This document shows positions 53,931 through 62,911 of a stretch of DNA of 64,000 nt, in pieces (position 1 is the first letter of the stretch; every line of letters begins with the position of its first letter). The position numbers and the translations under genes were made by a program. Origin of the DNA: Nonomuraea fuscirosea (GTDB lineage: Bacteria > Actinomycetota > Actinomycetes > Streptosporangiales > Streptosporangiaceae); assembly GCF_003001935.1 (NCBI RefSeq), contig NZ_PVNG01000003.1, forward strand, positions 62,001 through 126,000, given 5' to 3'. Below the pieces are notes generated by a model. The model had not been told where the DNA came from. It worked only from the letters and a program-made list of their open reading frames with translations, and did no database searches.

Positions 53931-54154
53931 CAGTCCCGTCGTCGCCACACCTGCGTCGTGATCTCCGGATCCAGCAGGTCCGGGCTCCCCTCCGTGCGCC
54001 AGAACTCGAACGCTCTGATCGCACACTCCTTGCCCGCGTCCTTGTCGACCACTCCGCGCAGCGCGGCGTGGACCGTTTCTCTCATGGTCGGCGTACCAAG
54101 TTTCTGCTGAGCCGCTTCCAGCAGTTCCTGGTCGATGTCGATGACCGTACGCAT
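53930..54154 (-). CDS. vapB: VapB-like antitoxin
   Basis: 74 residues from ATG 54152-54154, seven bases after a GGAGGTG site. The N-terminal MRTVIDIDQELLEAAQQKLG then TPTMRETVHAALRGVV is a ribbon-helix-helix-type VapB start of the actinobacterial group. The C-terminal tail (FEFWRTEGSPDLLDPE) would bind the toxin. It precedes vapC in one operon and probably autoregulates it. The frame is open 46 codons further up, but without a ribosome site. Confidence 0.88.
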   Translation of the reverse strand: MRTVIDIDQELLEAAQQKLGTPTMRETVHAALRGVVDKDAGKECAIRAFEFWRTEGSPDLLDPEITTQVWRRRD

Positions 54155-54228
54155 GCAACAGCACCTCCGTACCTCCGGCGTATCCGAGTTTCCGTGTTCA
54201 TCCGTGTATTTCGGGCATGCGGCCAGCC

Positions 54229-54246
54229 CGAACCCGGGTGGGTTCG
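54229..54246. other. Short perfect inverted repeat in the vapB upstream region
   Basis: CGAACCC and GGGTTCG flank GGGT. The GGGTTCGAA portion resembles a tRNA T-arm, but no acceptor, D or anticodon arm can be drawn, so it is not called a tRNA. It could be an operator for VapBC or a relic of an attachment site. Confidence 0.35.
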
Positions 54247-54423
54247 AACTAGGCGCCTCGGAGACCGTAAAGCCTGGACAAGCGCAGGTCACAGCGGCAC
54301 CGGGTGAGCGGTGGAGAAAATCCTGCCGTTAGGTGAAAACCCTTATCCCGCACGAGACAGATGATCCACCGTGACCCGTTTTGTCGATCACCTTCCGTGA
54401 TCCCTATTTACCGCGAACAGCCG

Positions 54424-55131
54424 TCAACCCGTCTTCTCGGATATGTCGCCCTCGCGCTTGGCGGCGATCCTGGCGAAAAGGTAGCCGAGCGAGTTGGTGG
54501 CGAGATGCAGCATGGCCGGGGTGAGCAGGCCGCAGCGGCGGCGCAACTCGCAGAACAGCACCCCGGCCGCCGCCGTGGACACGACGCTGCCCGCGACCAC
54601 CCGCGCGGTGTCGAGACGCCCGGGGGCCTCCCCGGCCGTCAGGGCGCCGAGCGCGGGGTTGGCGCGCGCCATGTCGATCGCGGGCAGGATGTGCCAGAGC
54701 CCGAACAGCGTGGAGGAGACCGCCGTCGCGGCGGCCGTGCCCCGGCGGCGCCGCACCATGCCGTACAGGGCGCCACGGAACCCGACCTCCTCCAGCAGAA
54801 CCGTGCCCAGCGGCACCTGGACCAGCGCCTCCTCCAGAACGCGGGCACGCGACAGCGACAGGGCGCGCTCGTCGCGGAAGAACGGCCTGGTGCGGGGCGT
54901 GAGGATGCCGACGGTGTAGACGGCGGCCACACCAGCCGCCAGCGCACCGCCGGCCACGGCGCCCCGGCGTCCGTGCTCGAACCCGATCTCCTGCCAGGAC
55001 AGGCCGGAACGGCGGGCCATCGCGACGAGCGCGGCCGTGGCCACGGTGGAGGTCAGCGGGCCCAGGCGCGGGGCGATCTTGTTGTTCATCACGTTGGCGG
55101 CGGTGAGCACGACGATCGAACGAAGCAGCAC
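54424..55131 (-). CDS. CPBP-family intramembrane metalloprotease
   Basis: 235 residues with about six hydrophobic segments. The CPBP/Abi signature is present: LEEVGFRGALYG (EExxxR, metal-site Glu pair) and STLFGLWHILPA (FxxxH), plus the third site in AMLHLATNSLGYL. Members are membrane proteases or bacteriocin-immunity proteins with varied roles. Its own job is not indicated by its neighbours. The start (MLLRSIVVLTAANVMNN) lies next to a repeat-rich gap. Confidence 0.88.
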   Translation of the reverse strand: MLLRSIVVLTAANVMNNKIAPRLGPLTSTVATAALVAMARRSGLSWQEIGFEHGRRGAVAGGALAAGVAAVYTVGILTPRTRPFFRDERALSLSRARVLEEALVQVPLGTVLLEEVGFRGALYGMVRRRRGTAAATAVSSTLFGLWHILPAIDMARANPALGALTAGEAPGRLDTARVVAGSVVSTAAAGVLFCELRRRCGLLTPAMLHLATNSLGYLFARIAAKREGDISEKTG

Positions 55132-55461
55132 CCTTGCAGGCTACGCAATCCCCCGAAACCGTCGGTGCCACCACCCGATCCACCCCAAGCCACCACGCAA
55201 CCGCCCTCAACCCGCCCAGACATCCCACGCCACGCTCCCAGGACCGTCCGACCAGGCCACGCGACGGCCCCAGGACCGTCCGACCAGGCCACGCGACGGC
55301 CCCAGGACCGTCCGACCAGGCCACGCGACGATCCCGAGACTGGGCAGGCTGGGCATGTGATGGTCCTGAGGCCGCCCGGACGGTCTGTGGCGATGGTGTC
55401 GGGGCCGCTCGGGCAGGCTGCGTGACCGTCCCCGACCATCCGGAGAGCCGCTTGGGCGGGG
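55132..55461. other. Gene-free stretch with 32-base repeats
   Basis: 330 bases between the CPBP protease and WhiB genes. The 32-base unit containing AGGACCGTCCGACCAGG occurs about three times with exact 32-base spacing, from about 55238 to 55331. No convincing coding frame or terminator was found elsewhere in the stretch. Confidence 0.8.
55238..55331. repeat. 32-base tandem repeat, about three copies
   Basis: The A of CCCAGG falls at 55240, 55272 and 55304, so the period is exactly 32 bases. Copies are almost identical. The unit is not a multiple of three, which argues against translation. Confidence 0.88.
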
Positions 55462-55719
55462 TCAGGAGGCCGCGGGGCGGCGGTAGGTTTCGGGGGAGCG
55501 GGCGCGGCGGCGCTCTTCCGGGGTGAGGCCGCCCCAGATGCCGTCCGACTCTCCGGCTCGTAAGGCATAGGAACGGCACTCCTGAATGACCTGGCAGCCG
55601 GCGCAGACCGCCTTGGCTCTGGTCACCTGCAACGGCGTGGGGGCGAGGGGGAAGAAGAGGTCAGGGTCACTGGATCTGCACGCCCCCCTGCGCAGCCAGC
55701 CGATCTCCTCCGGTTGCAT
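55462..55719 (-). CDS. WhiB-family transcriptional regulator
   Basis: 85 residues from ATG 55717-55719. The four iron-sulfur Cys residues are Cys14, Cys39, Cys42 and Cys48 (C-x2-C-x5-C in CAGCQVIQEC). The turn motif GIWGGLTPEERRRAR follows, giving the beta-turn and basic DNA-contact region. WhiB proteins bind a [4Fe-4S] cluster and sigma factor to control cell division, redox or secondary metabolism in actinobacteria. Subfamily is uncertain. Strong evidence for an actinomycete host. Confidence 0.95.
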   Translation of the reverse strand: MQPEEIGWLRRGACRSSDPDLFFPLAPTPLQVTRAKAVCAGCQVIQECRSYALRAGESDGIWGGLTPEERRRARSPETYRRPAAS

Positions 55720-56021
55720 GGGTCAAAGGTAGAGCGTGATCATGATCCACCACATCATTCTCCGGGTTGACTCTCATGTACGTCCTACGGTTTGATCCCG
55801 CGCCCGCCACGTAGACCCTGCGCAGGCGTCGGCACATATCCGGGCATGTCACCGCATGCATTTCGGCGGGCCAGTCGCCCACCCCGGCACCAGTGCACTT
55901 CCGACGGGTAATCCACCTGAGCAGGCGTTCATCCTCAAGAGGCGTGCGCATTCCGGCGGGCGGGCACCCCTCAGCGGGCGTCCACCCTCAGTGGGCGTGC
56001 ACTTCCAATAGTCGTCCGCGG
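55720..56021. other. Gene-free stretch with degenerate short repeats
   Basis: 302 bases upstream of whiB. The half nearer the whiB start is less G+C-rich and should hold its promoter. The half from about 55915 carries degenerate 17-18-base units related to CCTCAGYGGGCGTSCAC that run into the 3' end of the zinc peptidase. No coding frame is supported. Confidence 0.6.
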
Positions 56022-56750
56022 TCAGCAGGCGTCCACGCCGTCCCGGTAGCCCGTCGCGAAGGACGACTGGCGTTGCTCGGCCGTCCCGTGGGCCGCCGGG
56101 TCGAGCCAGTTGTCGGTCGGGTCGCCCGCCGCCTCCAGGCTCAGCAGCAGCTCGTCCTCGTCGCCCGCCTCAGCCGTCAGCGCCCCCGAGCCGACCAGGG
56201 CGGACAGCGTGCCGCCCGCGTAGCAGTCGGCCTGCAGCTCCATCTGCACGTTGAGCCGGAAGCTCGTCTGCAGCTGGGCCTGGACGGCGTGCCCGAACTC
56301 GTGCGGGATGATCACGTAGACGGAGCCGTCGCCCATCTCGCTCCACAGCGACTTCATCCAGTCCTGGTCATAGGCGATGAAGTGGCCGATCGGGCAGTAG
56401 AAGGCATTGTTCGGTACGGACTGCTCCTGTCCGCAGGACGGCCCGGACGTCCCCGAATACGGGATGAAGTCGGCGATGGGGCGGTAGGTCTCGCCGAGCT
56501 GCTGGAAGTGCTGCGTCCAGAACTGCTCCGTGAGCGTACGCGCCGTGCGGATGTCGTCCTCGAACGAGTCGGCCCCCTGGCGGTCCATCGACCGCGGGGC
56601 GACGATGCCGCAGCCGGCGACCAGCAGCACCAGTACGGCCGCGAGCCGGGCGAGCCGGGCGAGGGCGGCGCGGGAGGTCAGAGCGGGGGAGATCCGGTCA
56701 CGCGTCACGGGTTTCACGCATCCCAGGTGTACGGGGTGGTCGGTCGGCAT
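56022..56750 (-). CDS. Neutral zinc metallopeptidase lipoprotein
   Basis: Up to 242 residues from ATG 56750; GTG 56717 is an alternative that removes 11 residues before the signal peptide. The signal sequence ends in LVLLVAGC, a lipobox. The zinc site is HEFGHAVQ (HExxH), with the downstream ELQADCYAG supplying another ligand; the family is the YpfJ-like neutral zinc metallopeptidases. Located outside the membrane. Two Cys-rich segments (PSCGQEQ, FYCPIG) may form a disulfide. Substrate unknown. Confidence 0.88.
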   Translation of the reverse strand: MPTDHPVHLGCVKPVTRDRISPALTSRAALARLARLAAVLVLLVAGCGIVAPRSMDRQGADSFEDDIRTARTLTEQFWTQHFQQLGETYRPIADFIPYSGTSGPSCGQEQSVPNNAFYCPIGHFIAYDQDWMKSLWSEMGDGSVYVIIPHEFGHAVQAQLQTSFRLNVQMELQADCYAGGTLSALVGSGALTAEAGDEDELLLSLEAAGDPTDNWLDPAAHGTAEQRQSSFATGYRDGVDAC

Positions 56751-56955
56751 CCGGCTTCATGTCCCAGCCGTGCGGGGTCGGGTGGGCACGGCTTCACGCA
56801 TCCCAGGTGCGGGGTTGGTGCTGTGCATCCCGTTTCACGTATCCCATGGGTGAAGGGGTGGTTCGTGGGCACTGGCCTCATCTGTCCAGCCGGGCGGGGG
56901 ATGGTCGGTGTGCGTGGTTCTCACATGTCCCAAGTGTGCACGGGGTCGTTGGTGT
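56711..56955. repeat. Six degenerate ~40-base repeats between two minus-strand genes
   Basis: A unit of the form TTCACGCATCCCAGGTG...GGGGTGGT recurs from about 56712, 56756, 56793, 56834, 56876 and 56918, at spacings of 38-43 bases, each with several changes. It begins inside the start region of the zinc peptidase and ends inside the last codons of the glutamate-cysteine ligase gene, so it lies across both gene ends. Confidence 0.75.
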
Positions 56956-58384
56956 GCATGCGTTCGATGTATTCCAGTGTCATGCCGCGCAACGCCTCGT
57001 GTCGATCACCCGTCCGCGCCCGTACCTGCTCCACCTGCCACGTGGCCCCCGTGCGCCCGGTCAGGCACCGTCCCTCGATGACCGACAGCAGCCGGTCCGC
57101 CACGTGGCCGTGCACGCCCCACCTGACCAGGCCCTCGTGGGCCAGGGGCAGCAGCCGCCGCAGGATCAGCTCGGCGGCGGGCACCTCGCCCAGCCCGGGC
57201 CAGTACAGCCGCGCGTCCAGCCCGTGCCGGGCCGCCGCGGCCAGATTGTCCTCGGCCGCGCGGAACGACATCTGGCTCCAGATCGGACGCTCGTCGTACG
57301 GCAGCATGCGCATCAACCCGTAGTAGAAGGCCGCGTTGGCCGAGATGTCGGCCACGGACGGCCCGGCGGGCAGCACCCGGTTCTCCACCCGCAGGTGCGG
57401 CACCCCGTCGACCACCGCGTACACCGGCCGGTTCCACCGGTAGATGGTCCCGTTGTGCAGGGTGAGCTCGTGGAGCTGGGGGATGCGGCCCAGACCGAGT
57501 TCGGCGCGCGGGTCCTCCTCCTCGCACAGAGGCAGCAGGGCCGGGTAGTAGTTGACGTTCTCCTCGAACAGATCGAAGACGCTGGTGATCCACCGCTCCC
57601 CGAACCACACCCTGGGCCGCACGCCCTGCGCCTTCAGCTCGGCCGGACGCGTGTCCGTGGCCTGCTCGAACAGCGCGATCCTGGTCTCCCTGTGCAGTTC
57701 CTTGCCGAACAGGAACGGCGAGTTCGCCGCCACCGCGACCTGGGGACCGGCGATGGCCTGGGCGGCGTTCCAGTGTGCGGCGAACATCTCGGGGCTGACC
57801 TGCAGATGGAGCTGCACGCTCGTGCAGGCGGCCTCGGGCGCGAGGCTGTCGGCGCGCGTGTCGAGGCGTTCGACGCCCTCGATGGAGATGTGCAGGTCCT
57901 CGCCCCTGGCCGCGAAGATCTGCTCGTTCAGCAGGCGGTAGCGCGGGTTCGCCGACAGGATGCCCTCGCTGACGTCCTGCTCGCGCAGCGTGGGCAGGAT
58001 GCCGATCAGGACCAGGTGGGCGTCCTCGGAACGGGCGCGCTCGTTGGCGTGGTTGAGCCGAGCCCTGACGTCGTTCTCCAGGCGCAGGGCTCCGTCACCG
58101 GCCAGGTCCTGGGGCTGGACGTTGATCTCGACGTTGAACTGGCCCAGCTCCGTGGCCCAGTCGGGCTCCGCGATGGCGGTGAGCACCTGGGCGTTGCGCA
58201 TGGCGGCCTCGCCGAGGGCGTCCACGATGTTGAGCTCGATCTCCAGGCCGGCCAGCGGGTGGTCGAACTCGAAACGCGATTCCCGCAGCATCTGGGCGAA
58301 GACGTCGAGACACTGATGGACCTTTTCGCGATATTTCCGGCGGTCGTCCCTGCTGAACACGACGACTGGTACATCTCTGCCCAT
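56921..58384 (-). CDS. Glutamate-cysteine ligase family protein (GCS2)
   Basis: 487 residues from ATG 58384. GCS2-type ATP-grasp-like carboxylate-amine ligase: GLEIELNIVD, FNVEINVQPQDL, HLQVSPEMFAAHW, FGERWITSVFDLFEENV and LRVENRVLPAGPSVADISAN. The family joins glutamate to cysteine, but actinomycetes use mycothiol instead of glutathione, so another gamma-glutamyl product is possible. Its C-terminal codons (HTNDPVHTWDM) lie within the last copy of a degenerate repeat. It is divergent from the GalE-like gene. Confidence 0.88.
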   Translation of the reverse strand: MGRDVPVVVFSRDDRRKYREKVHQCLDVFAQMLRESRFEFDHPLAGLEIELNIVDALGEAAMRNAQVLTAIAEPDWATELGQFNVEINVQPQDLAGDGALRLENDVRARLNHANERARSEDAHLVLIGILPTLREQDVSEGILSANPRYRLLNEQIFAARGEDLHISIEGVERLDTRADSLAPEAACTSVQLHLQVSPEMFAAHWNAAQAIAGPQVAVAANSPFLFGKELHRETRIALFEQATDTRPAELKAQGVRPRVWFGERWITSVFDLFEENVNYYPALLPLCEEEDPRAELGLGRIPQLHELTLHNGTIYRWNRPVYAVVDGVPHLRVENRVLPAGPSVADISANAAFYYGLMRMLPYDERPIWSQMSFRAAEDNLAAAARHGLDARLYWPGLGEVPAAELILRRLLPLAHEGLVRWGVHGHVADRLLSVIEGRCLTGRTGATWQVEQVRARTGDRHEALRGMTLEYIERMHTNDPVHTWDM

Positions 58385-58539
58385 AACTCGAAATGTCGCA
58401 CGTCAAAGCCGACAAGACCAGTGCCCGAATGTGAAAGACCGGGTCCAGCCCGCATGACGGAGCAGGCGCCGTCCCTTCACGTGCGGAGGTTGTCCACAGG
58501 CCGTCCGCGAGCCGGGTCCGGGATGGTTAGGGTTCAGGC

Positions 58540-59517
58540 ATGCGCGTTTTGATAACCGGCGGGGCGGGATATATCGGCAGCACGATCGCGTCGGCGTGCC
58601 TCGACGCCGGGATCGAGCCGGTCATCCTCGACAGTCTCGTGACGGGGCGGCGGGAGTTCACCGAGGGCCGGGTGTTCTATGAGGGGGAGATCAGCGACGG
58701 GCCACTGATTGACCGGATATTTACCGAAAATCCGGATATCGAGGCTGTCATCCATTGCGCGGCGCTCATCGTGGTCCCCGACTCCGTGGCCGACCCCATC
58801 GGCTACTACCGCGCCAACGTCGCCAAGAGCCTGGAGCTCGTCGACCACCTGATCCGCAACGGGTGCACCCGCATGATCTTCAGCTCCTCCGCGTCGATCT
58901 ACCGCGCCGGCGACGACCACACGGTCACCGAGGAGTCCCCGCTCGACCCGCAGAGCCCCTACGCGCGGACGAAGGCCGTCTGCGAGGGCATGTTCGCCGA
59001 CATCGCGGCCGGCGCGCCGATCCGGATCCTGTCCCTGCGCTACTTCAACCCGATCGGCGCCGACCCCAAGATGCGCACGGGTCTGCAGCTGCGCCGCCCG
59101 AGCCACGCCCTGGGCAAGATGATCGAGGCCTACGAGGACGGCGTACCGTTCCGGATCACCGGCACCGGCTGGCCGACCGCCGACGGCACCGGCATCCGCG
59201 ACTACATCCACGTCTGGGACCTGGCCACCGCCCACGTCGCCGCACTGGAACGCTTCGACGGGCTGGAAGCCGACGTGATCAACCTGGGCACCGGGGCGGG
59301 CACCACCGTCCGCGAGCTGGTCGACGCCTTCAACCGGGTCGTGGACCGCCCGGTCGAGGTCGTCGAGGCCCCGGCCAGGCCCGGCGACGTCGTCGGCGCC
59401 TACACCCGCAGCGACCTGGCCCACCGCCTGCTCGGCTGGCGGGCCCGCCACTCGATCGAGGAGGGGATCCGGCATTCACTCGAATGGGCCACCCTGCGCG
59501 ACTCCCGCCTGACCTGA
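58540..59517 (+). CDS. galE: NAD-dependent UDP-glucose 4-epimerase-like protein
   Basis: 325 residues from ATG 58540. Extended SDR: VLITGGAGYIGS nucleotide-binding loop, IHCAALIVVPDSV, SSSASIY and the catalytic Tyr-x3-Lys in SPYARTK, and ALRYFNP-type ILSLRYFNPIGADP. GalE enzymes convert UDP-glucose and UDP-galactose; close homologues act on other UDP-sugars, so the exact substrate is open. It is not in the glycan locus but could supply it. Its start is 155 bases from the divergent GCS2 gene. Confidence 0.88.
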   Translation: MRVLITGGAGYIGSTIASACLDAGIEPVILDSLVTGRREFTEGRVFYEGEISDGPLIDRIFTENPDIEAVIHCAALIVVPDSVADPIGYYRANVAKSLELVDHLIRNGCTRMIFSSSASIYRAGDDHTVTEESPLDPQSPYARTKAVCEGMFADIAAGAPIRILSLRYFNPIGADPKMRTGLQLRRPSHALGKMIEAYEDGVPFRITGTGWPTADGTGIRDYIHVWDLATAHVAALERFDGLEADVINLGTGAGTTVRELVDAFNRVVDRPVEVVEAPARPGDVVGAYTRSDLAHRLLGWRARHSIEEGIRHSLEWATLRDSRLT

Positions 59518-59597
59518 TCTGACCTGCCCACCGGCCGCACGACTGCCGCCACCGGCTTGGCCGGCTGCGGCGATCGGCCCGGCCGGCTCACGGGCGG

Positions 59598-59642
59598 CGC
59601 CGGGAGCGGTGCTCTTACGGCGCCGGGAGTGGTGCTCTCATG
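59598..59642. repeat. Two-copy short repeat after the epimerase gene
   Basis: GGCGCCGGGAGYGGTGCTCTYA occurs twice in tandem, with two base changes. The epimerase converges with the secreted-protein gene here, and no strong terminator hairpin was found. Confidence 0.5.
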
Positions 59643-59658
59643 TGGCGGGGGCCCGGAG

Positions 59659-60456
59659 TCAGCCGGTGATGGCGCCGATGGAGCTCTCCGCGAGCTGGTC
59701 CGGAACCTCGCTGTCCTCGCCGAGGTCCTTCGCGTCGATCCACAGGTCCTCGGCCGGCGCCTTGATGGTGACCTTGGAGCCCCAGCCGATGTACTGGGTG
59801 GAGGTGCTGGAGCGGTACTTGCCGAGGACGCCGAAGTCCATGGTCCAGTTCGAGCGCAGCTCCCTGACCAGCCCCTTGGAGTTGACCGACAGCGCGTACT
59901 CAATCTCGATCTTGCCCAGCTTGCCGCCGAGCTTCTGACCGTGCGAGGCCGCGGCGAGCTGGTCCTGGGTCAGCGCGCCCTTGTACGTGCCGCCCTTGAC
60001 GCTCTTGGCCTTAGCCACCAGCACCTTGAGCACGCCCGGCTGGAACACGTCGATCATCTGGCTGTACGTGGCCCCCGCGGCCACGCCCGGGTAACGCACC
60101 CACTTCTTGCCCTCGGGCAGGTCCTGGCTGAAGGCGCCGCCCTGGACGTAACTGTGGCCGCCGATCGTGATGACGCGCGGCGGCGCGACCTGGGCGGCGG
60201 CCTTGGGCGCCTGGTTCTTCAGGTCGGAGGCCACGACTCCGGACTTGCCGAAGAGGAAGGTCCCGCTGCTCTTGCTGGTCGAGGACTTCTTGCCGTCCAC
60301 GGCCAGCCGCGCCGTCTCGACGATGCGCACGCCCTTGCCCGCGACGAACTGCTTCTTCAGCGCCTTCACGGGGTCCGCGGGAGCGGCGTGGGCCGGCGCC
60401 GCGGTCACGAGCGCGGCGGCCGTCGTCAACGCGAGGCCCGCGAGAATTCGCTTCAT
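59659..60456 (-). CDS. Secreted protein of unknown function (LolA/LprG-like size)
   Basis: 265 residues. A classical signal peptide (MKRILAGLALTTAAALVTAA) ends at a likely AHA|AP signal-peptidase I site; there is no lipobox Cys. The mature protein is rich in Lys, Gly and Ser, with alternating beta strands (GTFLFGKSGVVAS, IEIEYALSVNSKGLVREL). This resembles actinobacterial lipid-binding or LolA-fold secreted proteins, but I do not recognise a family. It would be exported. It is divergent from sucC. Confidence 0.75.
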   Translation of the reverse strand: MKRILAGLALTTAAALVTAAPAHAAPADPVKALKKQFVAGKGVRIVETARLAVDGKKSSTSKSSGTFLFGKSGVVASDLKNQAPKAAAQVAPPRVITIGGHSYVQGGAFSQDLPEGKKWVRYPGVAAGATYSQMIDVFQPGVLKVLVAKAKSVKGGTYKGALTQDQLAAASHGQKLGGKLGKIEIEYALSVNSKGLVRELRSNWTMDFGVLGKYRSSTSTQYIGWGSKVTIKAPAEDLWIDAKDLGEDSEVPDQLAESSIGAITG

Positions 60457-60808
60457 GGGTTTTCCTTCGCTTCAAAGAAGAGGGAAGCAGCAGCCTGCCA
60501 ATGGAAGATCACGACCCTATATCGAGAAACTGGCCATATGCCCCCGAATCGGTGCACTTCCGGTGCACGTCCCACCCTGAAGAAGTGAGATCACCGTCAC
60601 ATAGTGGAAGAACCACGACCCGATGACCTGGTCAGGTCAAGCTTCGGGCTAGGCTTCACTGGCGGAAACGCCCGGCACGCATCCCCGAGCGTAGGAGCTC
60701 GCCGTGAAAGGGCAGGCACGATGCCAGCGAACGGCGAAGCGGACGCGACCGTCAGTGCCGTTGCCCGGGCCGCCGAACATCAGTCGCAATGGAAGAGGAC
60801 GGACCCTC
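60457..60808. other. Divergent promoter region of sucC and the secreted-protein gene
   Basis: 352 bases without a gene. CGGTGCAC occurs at 60550-60557 and 60561-60568, an 11-base direct repeat of a palindromic core (GTGCAC), suited to a regulator site. TAGGCT at 60650-60655 is a possible -10 for sucC. Nothing codes convincingly. Confidence 0.6.
60550..60568. promoter_or_regulatory. Paired CGGTGCAC sites, possible operator
   Basis: Two exact eight-base copies are separated by TTC, so they lie one helical turn apart on the same face of the DNA. Their position between two divergent genes suits a repressor or activator site. Confidence 0.45.
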
Positions 60809-61990
60809 GTGGACCTGTTCGAACATCAAGCGAAGGAGCTCTTCGCTGACTACGGCATCCCGGTGCCACGTGGCATCGTCGCCCACACCGTGGAGGAGGT
60901 ACGGTCGGCGGCCACGGAGCTGACCGGCCGCGTCGTCGTCAAGGCCCAGGTCAAGACCGGCGGCCGCGGCAAGGCCGGCGGCGTGAAGGTGGCCGACGAC
61001 GCCGCCGACGCCGTCACCAAGGCCGAGGCCATCCTCGGCATGGACATCAAGGGCCACACGGTCCACAAGGTCCTCGTGGAGGAGGCCAGCGCGATCGCGG
61101 AGGAGTACTACTTCTCCTTCCTGCTCGACCGCGCGAACCGTACCTTCCTCGCCATCTGCTCCGCCGCGGGTGGCATGGACATCGAAGAGGTCGCCCACAC
61201 CTCGCCTGAGCAGGTCGCCAAGGTGCCGGTCTCGGCGCTGACCGGCGTCGACCGCGCGAAGGCCCGCGAGATCGCGGCGGCCGGCGGCCTGCCGGAGAAG
61301 TCGCTCGACGGCGCCGCCGAGCTCATCGAGAAGCTCTGGTGCTGCTTCGTCGACGAGGACGCCACGCTGGTCGAGGTCAACCCGATGATCCTGTCGGCCG
61401 ACGGCCAGGTGAAGGCCCTCGACGGCAAGGTCACGCTGGACGAGAACGCCGCGTTCCGCCAGACCGACCACGAGGCGCTGGCCGACAAGGCCGCCGAGGA
61501 CCCGCTCGAGGCCAAGGCCAAGGAGAAGGACCTCAACTACGTCAAGCTCGACGGCGACGTCGGCATCATCGGCAACGGCGCGGGCCTGGTCATGTCCACC
61601 CTCGACGTGGTGGCCTACGCCGGCGAGGCGTTCCCCGGCAAGCCGTCCCCCGCCAACTTCCTCGACATCGGCGGCGGCGCCTCGGCCGAGGTCATGGCCG
61701 CGGGCCTGGAGATCATCCTCTCCGACCCGAGCGTCAAGTCGATCTTCGTGAACGTCTTCGGCGGCATCACCGCCTGCGACGCCGTCGCCAACGGCATCGT
61801 CTCGGCGTTCAAGCTGCTGGAAAGCCGCGGCGAGGCCGTCACCCACCCGCTGGTGGTCCGCCTCGACGGCAACAACGCCCAGCTCGGGCGGCAGATCCTG
61901 GCCGACGCCGCGCTCCCGCGCGTCGAGCTGGTTGACACGATGGACGAGGCGGCCAAGCGTGCCGCCGAGCTCGCTGCGGTAGGTGCGTGA
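60809..61990 (+). CDS. sucC: Succinyl-CoA synthetase subunit beta
   Basis: 393 residues from GTG 60809 (AAGAGGA nine bases upstream); the frame is open earlier but lacks a ribosome site. ATP-grasp N-terminus: [20 protein letters not shown] and [18 protein letters not shown]. The C-terminal [27 protein letters not shown] and FVNVFGGIT are the CoA-ligase part. It makes succinate and ATP or GTP from succinyl-CoA in the citric acid cycle. It ends 3 bases before sucD. Confidence 0.97.
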   Translation: MDLFEHQAKELFADYGIPVPRGIVAHTVEEVRSAATELTGRVVVKAQVKTGGRGKAGGVKVADDAADAVTKAEAILGMDIKGHTVHKVLVEEASAIAEEYYFSFLLDRANRTFLAICSAAGGMDIEEVAHTSPEQVAKVPVSALTGVDRAKAREIAAAGGLPEKSLDGAAELIEKLWCCFVDEDATLVEVNPMILSADGQVKALDGKVTLDENAAFRQTDHEALADKAAEDPLEAKAKEKDLNYVKLDGDVGIIGNGAGLVMSTLDVVAYAGEAFPGKPSPANFLDIGGGASAEVMAAGLEIILSDPSVKSIFVNVFGGITACDAVANGIVSAFKLLESRGEAVTHPLVVRLDGNNAQLGRQILADAALPRVELVDTMDEAAKRAAELAAVGA

Positions 61991-61993
61991 CCC

Positions 61994-62869
61994 ATGGCCA
62001 TCTGGTTGACTGAGAACAGCAAGATCATCGTTCAGGGCATGACCGGCGGCGAGGGCACCAAGCACACCCGCCGCATGCTCGCCTCCGGTGCCCGCGTCGT
62101 CGGCGGCGTCAACGCGCGCAAGGCCGGCACCACGCACGAGGGCCTGCCCGTGTTCGGCACGGTCAAGGAGGCCATCGCGCAGACCGGCGCCGACGTGTCG
62201 GTCGTCTTCGTGCCGCCGGCGTTCACCAAGGACGCGGTCATCGAGGCCATCGACGCCGAGATCCCGCTCGTCGTGGTGATCACCGAGGGTGTGCCGGTGC
62301 ACGACTCGACGGCCTTCTGGGCGTACGCGGTCGAAAAGGGTAACAAGACCCGCATCATCGGCCCCAACTGCCCGGGCATCGCCTCTCCCGGCGCCTCCAA
62401 CGCCGGCATCATCCCCGCCGACATCACCACCGCCGGCCGCATCGGCCTGGTCTCGAAGTCCGGCACGCTCACGTACCAGCTCATGTACGAGCTGCGTGAC
62501 TTCGGCTTCTCGACCGCCGTCGGCATCGGTGGCGACCCCGTCATCGGCACCACCCACATCGACGCCCTCCAGGCCTTCCAGGAGGACCCGGGCACCGACG
62601 CCATCGTGATGATCGGCGAGATCGGCGGCGACGCCGAGGAGCGGGCCGCCGCCTACATCGAGCAGCACGTCACCAAGCCGGTCGTCGCCTACGTCGCGGG
62701 CTTCACCGCCCCCGAGGGCAAGACGATGGGCCACGCGGGCGCCATCGTGTCCGGCTCGGCCGGCACCGCGCAGGCCAAGAAGGAAGCGCTGGAGAAGGTC
62801 GGCGTCCGCGTCGGCAAGACTCCGTCCGAGACGGCTCGCCTCATGCGCGAGATCATGCAGGCTCGCTGA
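61994..62869 (+). CDS. sucD: Succinyl-CoA synthetase subunit alpha
   Basis: 291 residues from ATG 61994. CoA-binding NIVQ-like start ([20 protein letters not shown]), [30 protein letters not shown] and the phospho-His region [15 protein letters not shown] (here [10 protein letters not shown]), all in the usual order. It partners SucC in one complex. The three-base gap to sucC shows coupling. A palindromic hairpin follows. Confidence 0.97.
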   Translation: MAIWLTENSKIIVQGMTGGEGTKHTRRMLASGARVVGGVNARKAGTTHEGLPVFGTVKEAIAQTGADVSVVFVPPAFTKDAVIEAIDAEIPLVVVITEGVPVHDSTAFWAYAVEKGNKTRIIGPNCPGIASPGASNAGIIPADITTAGRIGLVSKSGTLTYQLMYELRDFGFSTAVGIGGDPVIGTTHIDALQAFQEDPGTDAIVMIGEIGGDAEERAAAYIEQHVTKPVVAYVAGFTAPEGKTMGHAGAIVSGSAGTAQAKKEALEKVGVRVGKTPSETARLMREIMQAR

Positions 62870-62911
62870 CGGGCTTCGCTCCGTCCGCACCACGTCTCAC
62901 CGTTTTTCGCC

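Noticed and set aside
54221..54300. Possible tRNA gene on the GGGTTCGAA string
   Set aside because: No acceptor stem, D arm or anticodon arm could be drawn on either strand.
55238..56955. Possible CRISPR arrays in the repeat-rich region
   Set aside because: Units are contiguous or degenerate with no unique equal-length spacers, and no cas genes are present.
59557..60588. Plus-strand frame of 343 codons opposite the secreted protein
   Set aside because: It is antisense to a gene with a clear signal peptide and has no family features.
60752..62893. Minus-strand open frame of 713 codons over sucC and sucD
   Set aside because: Shadow of two complete citric-acid-cycle genes; the peptide is His/Asp/Arg low complexity.
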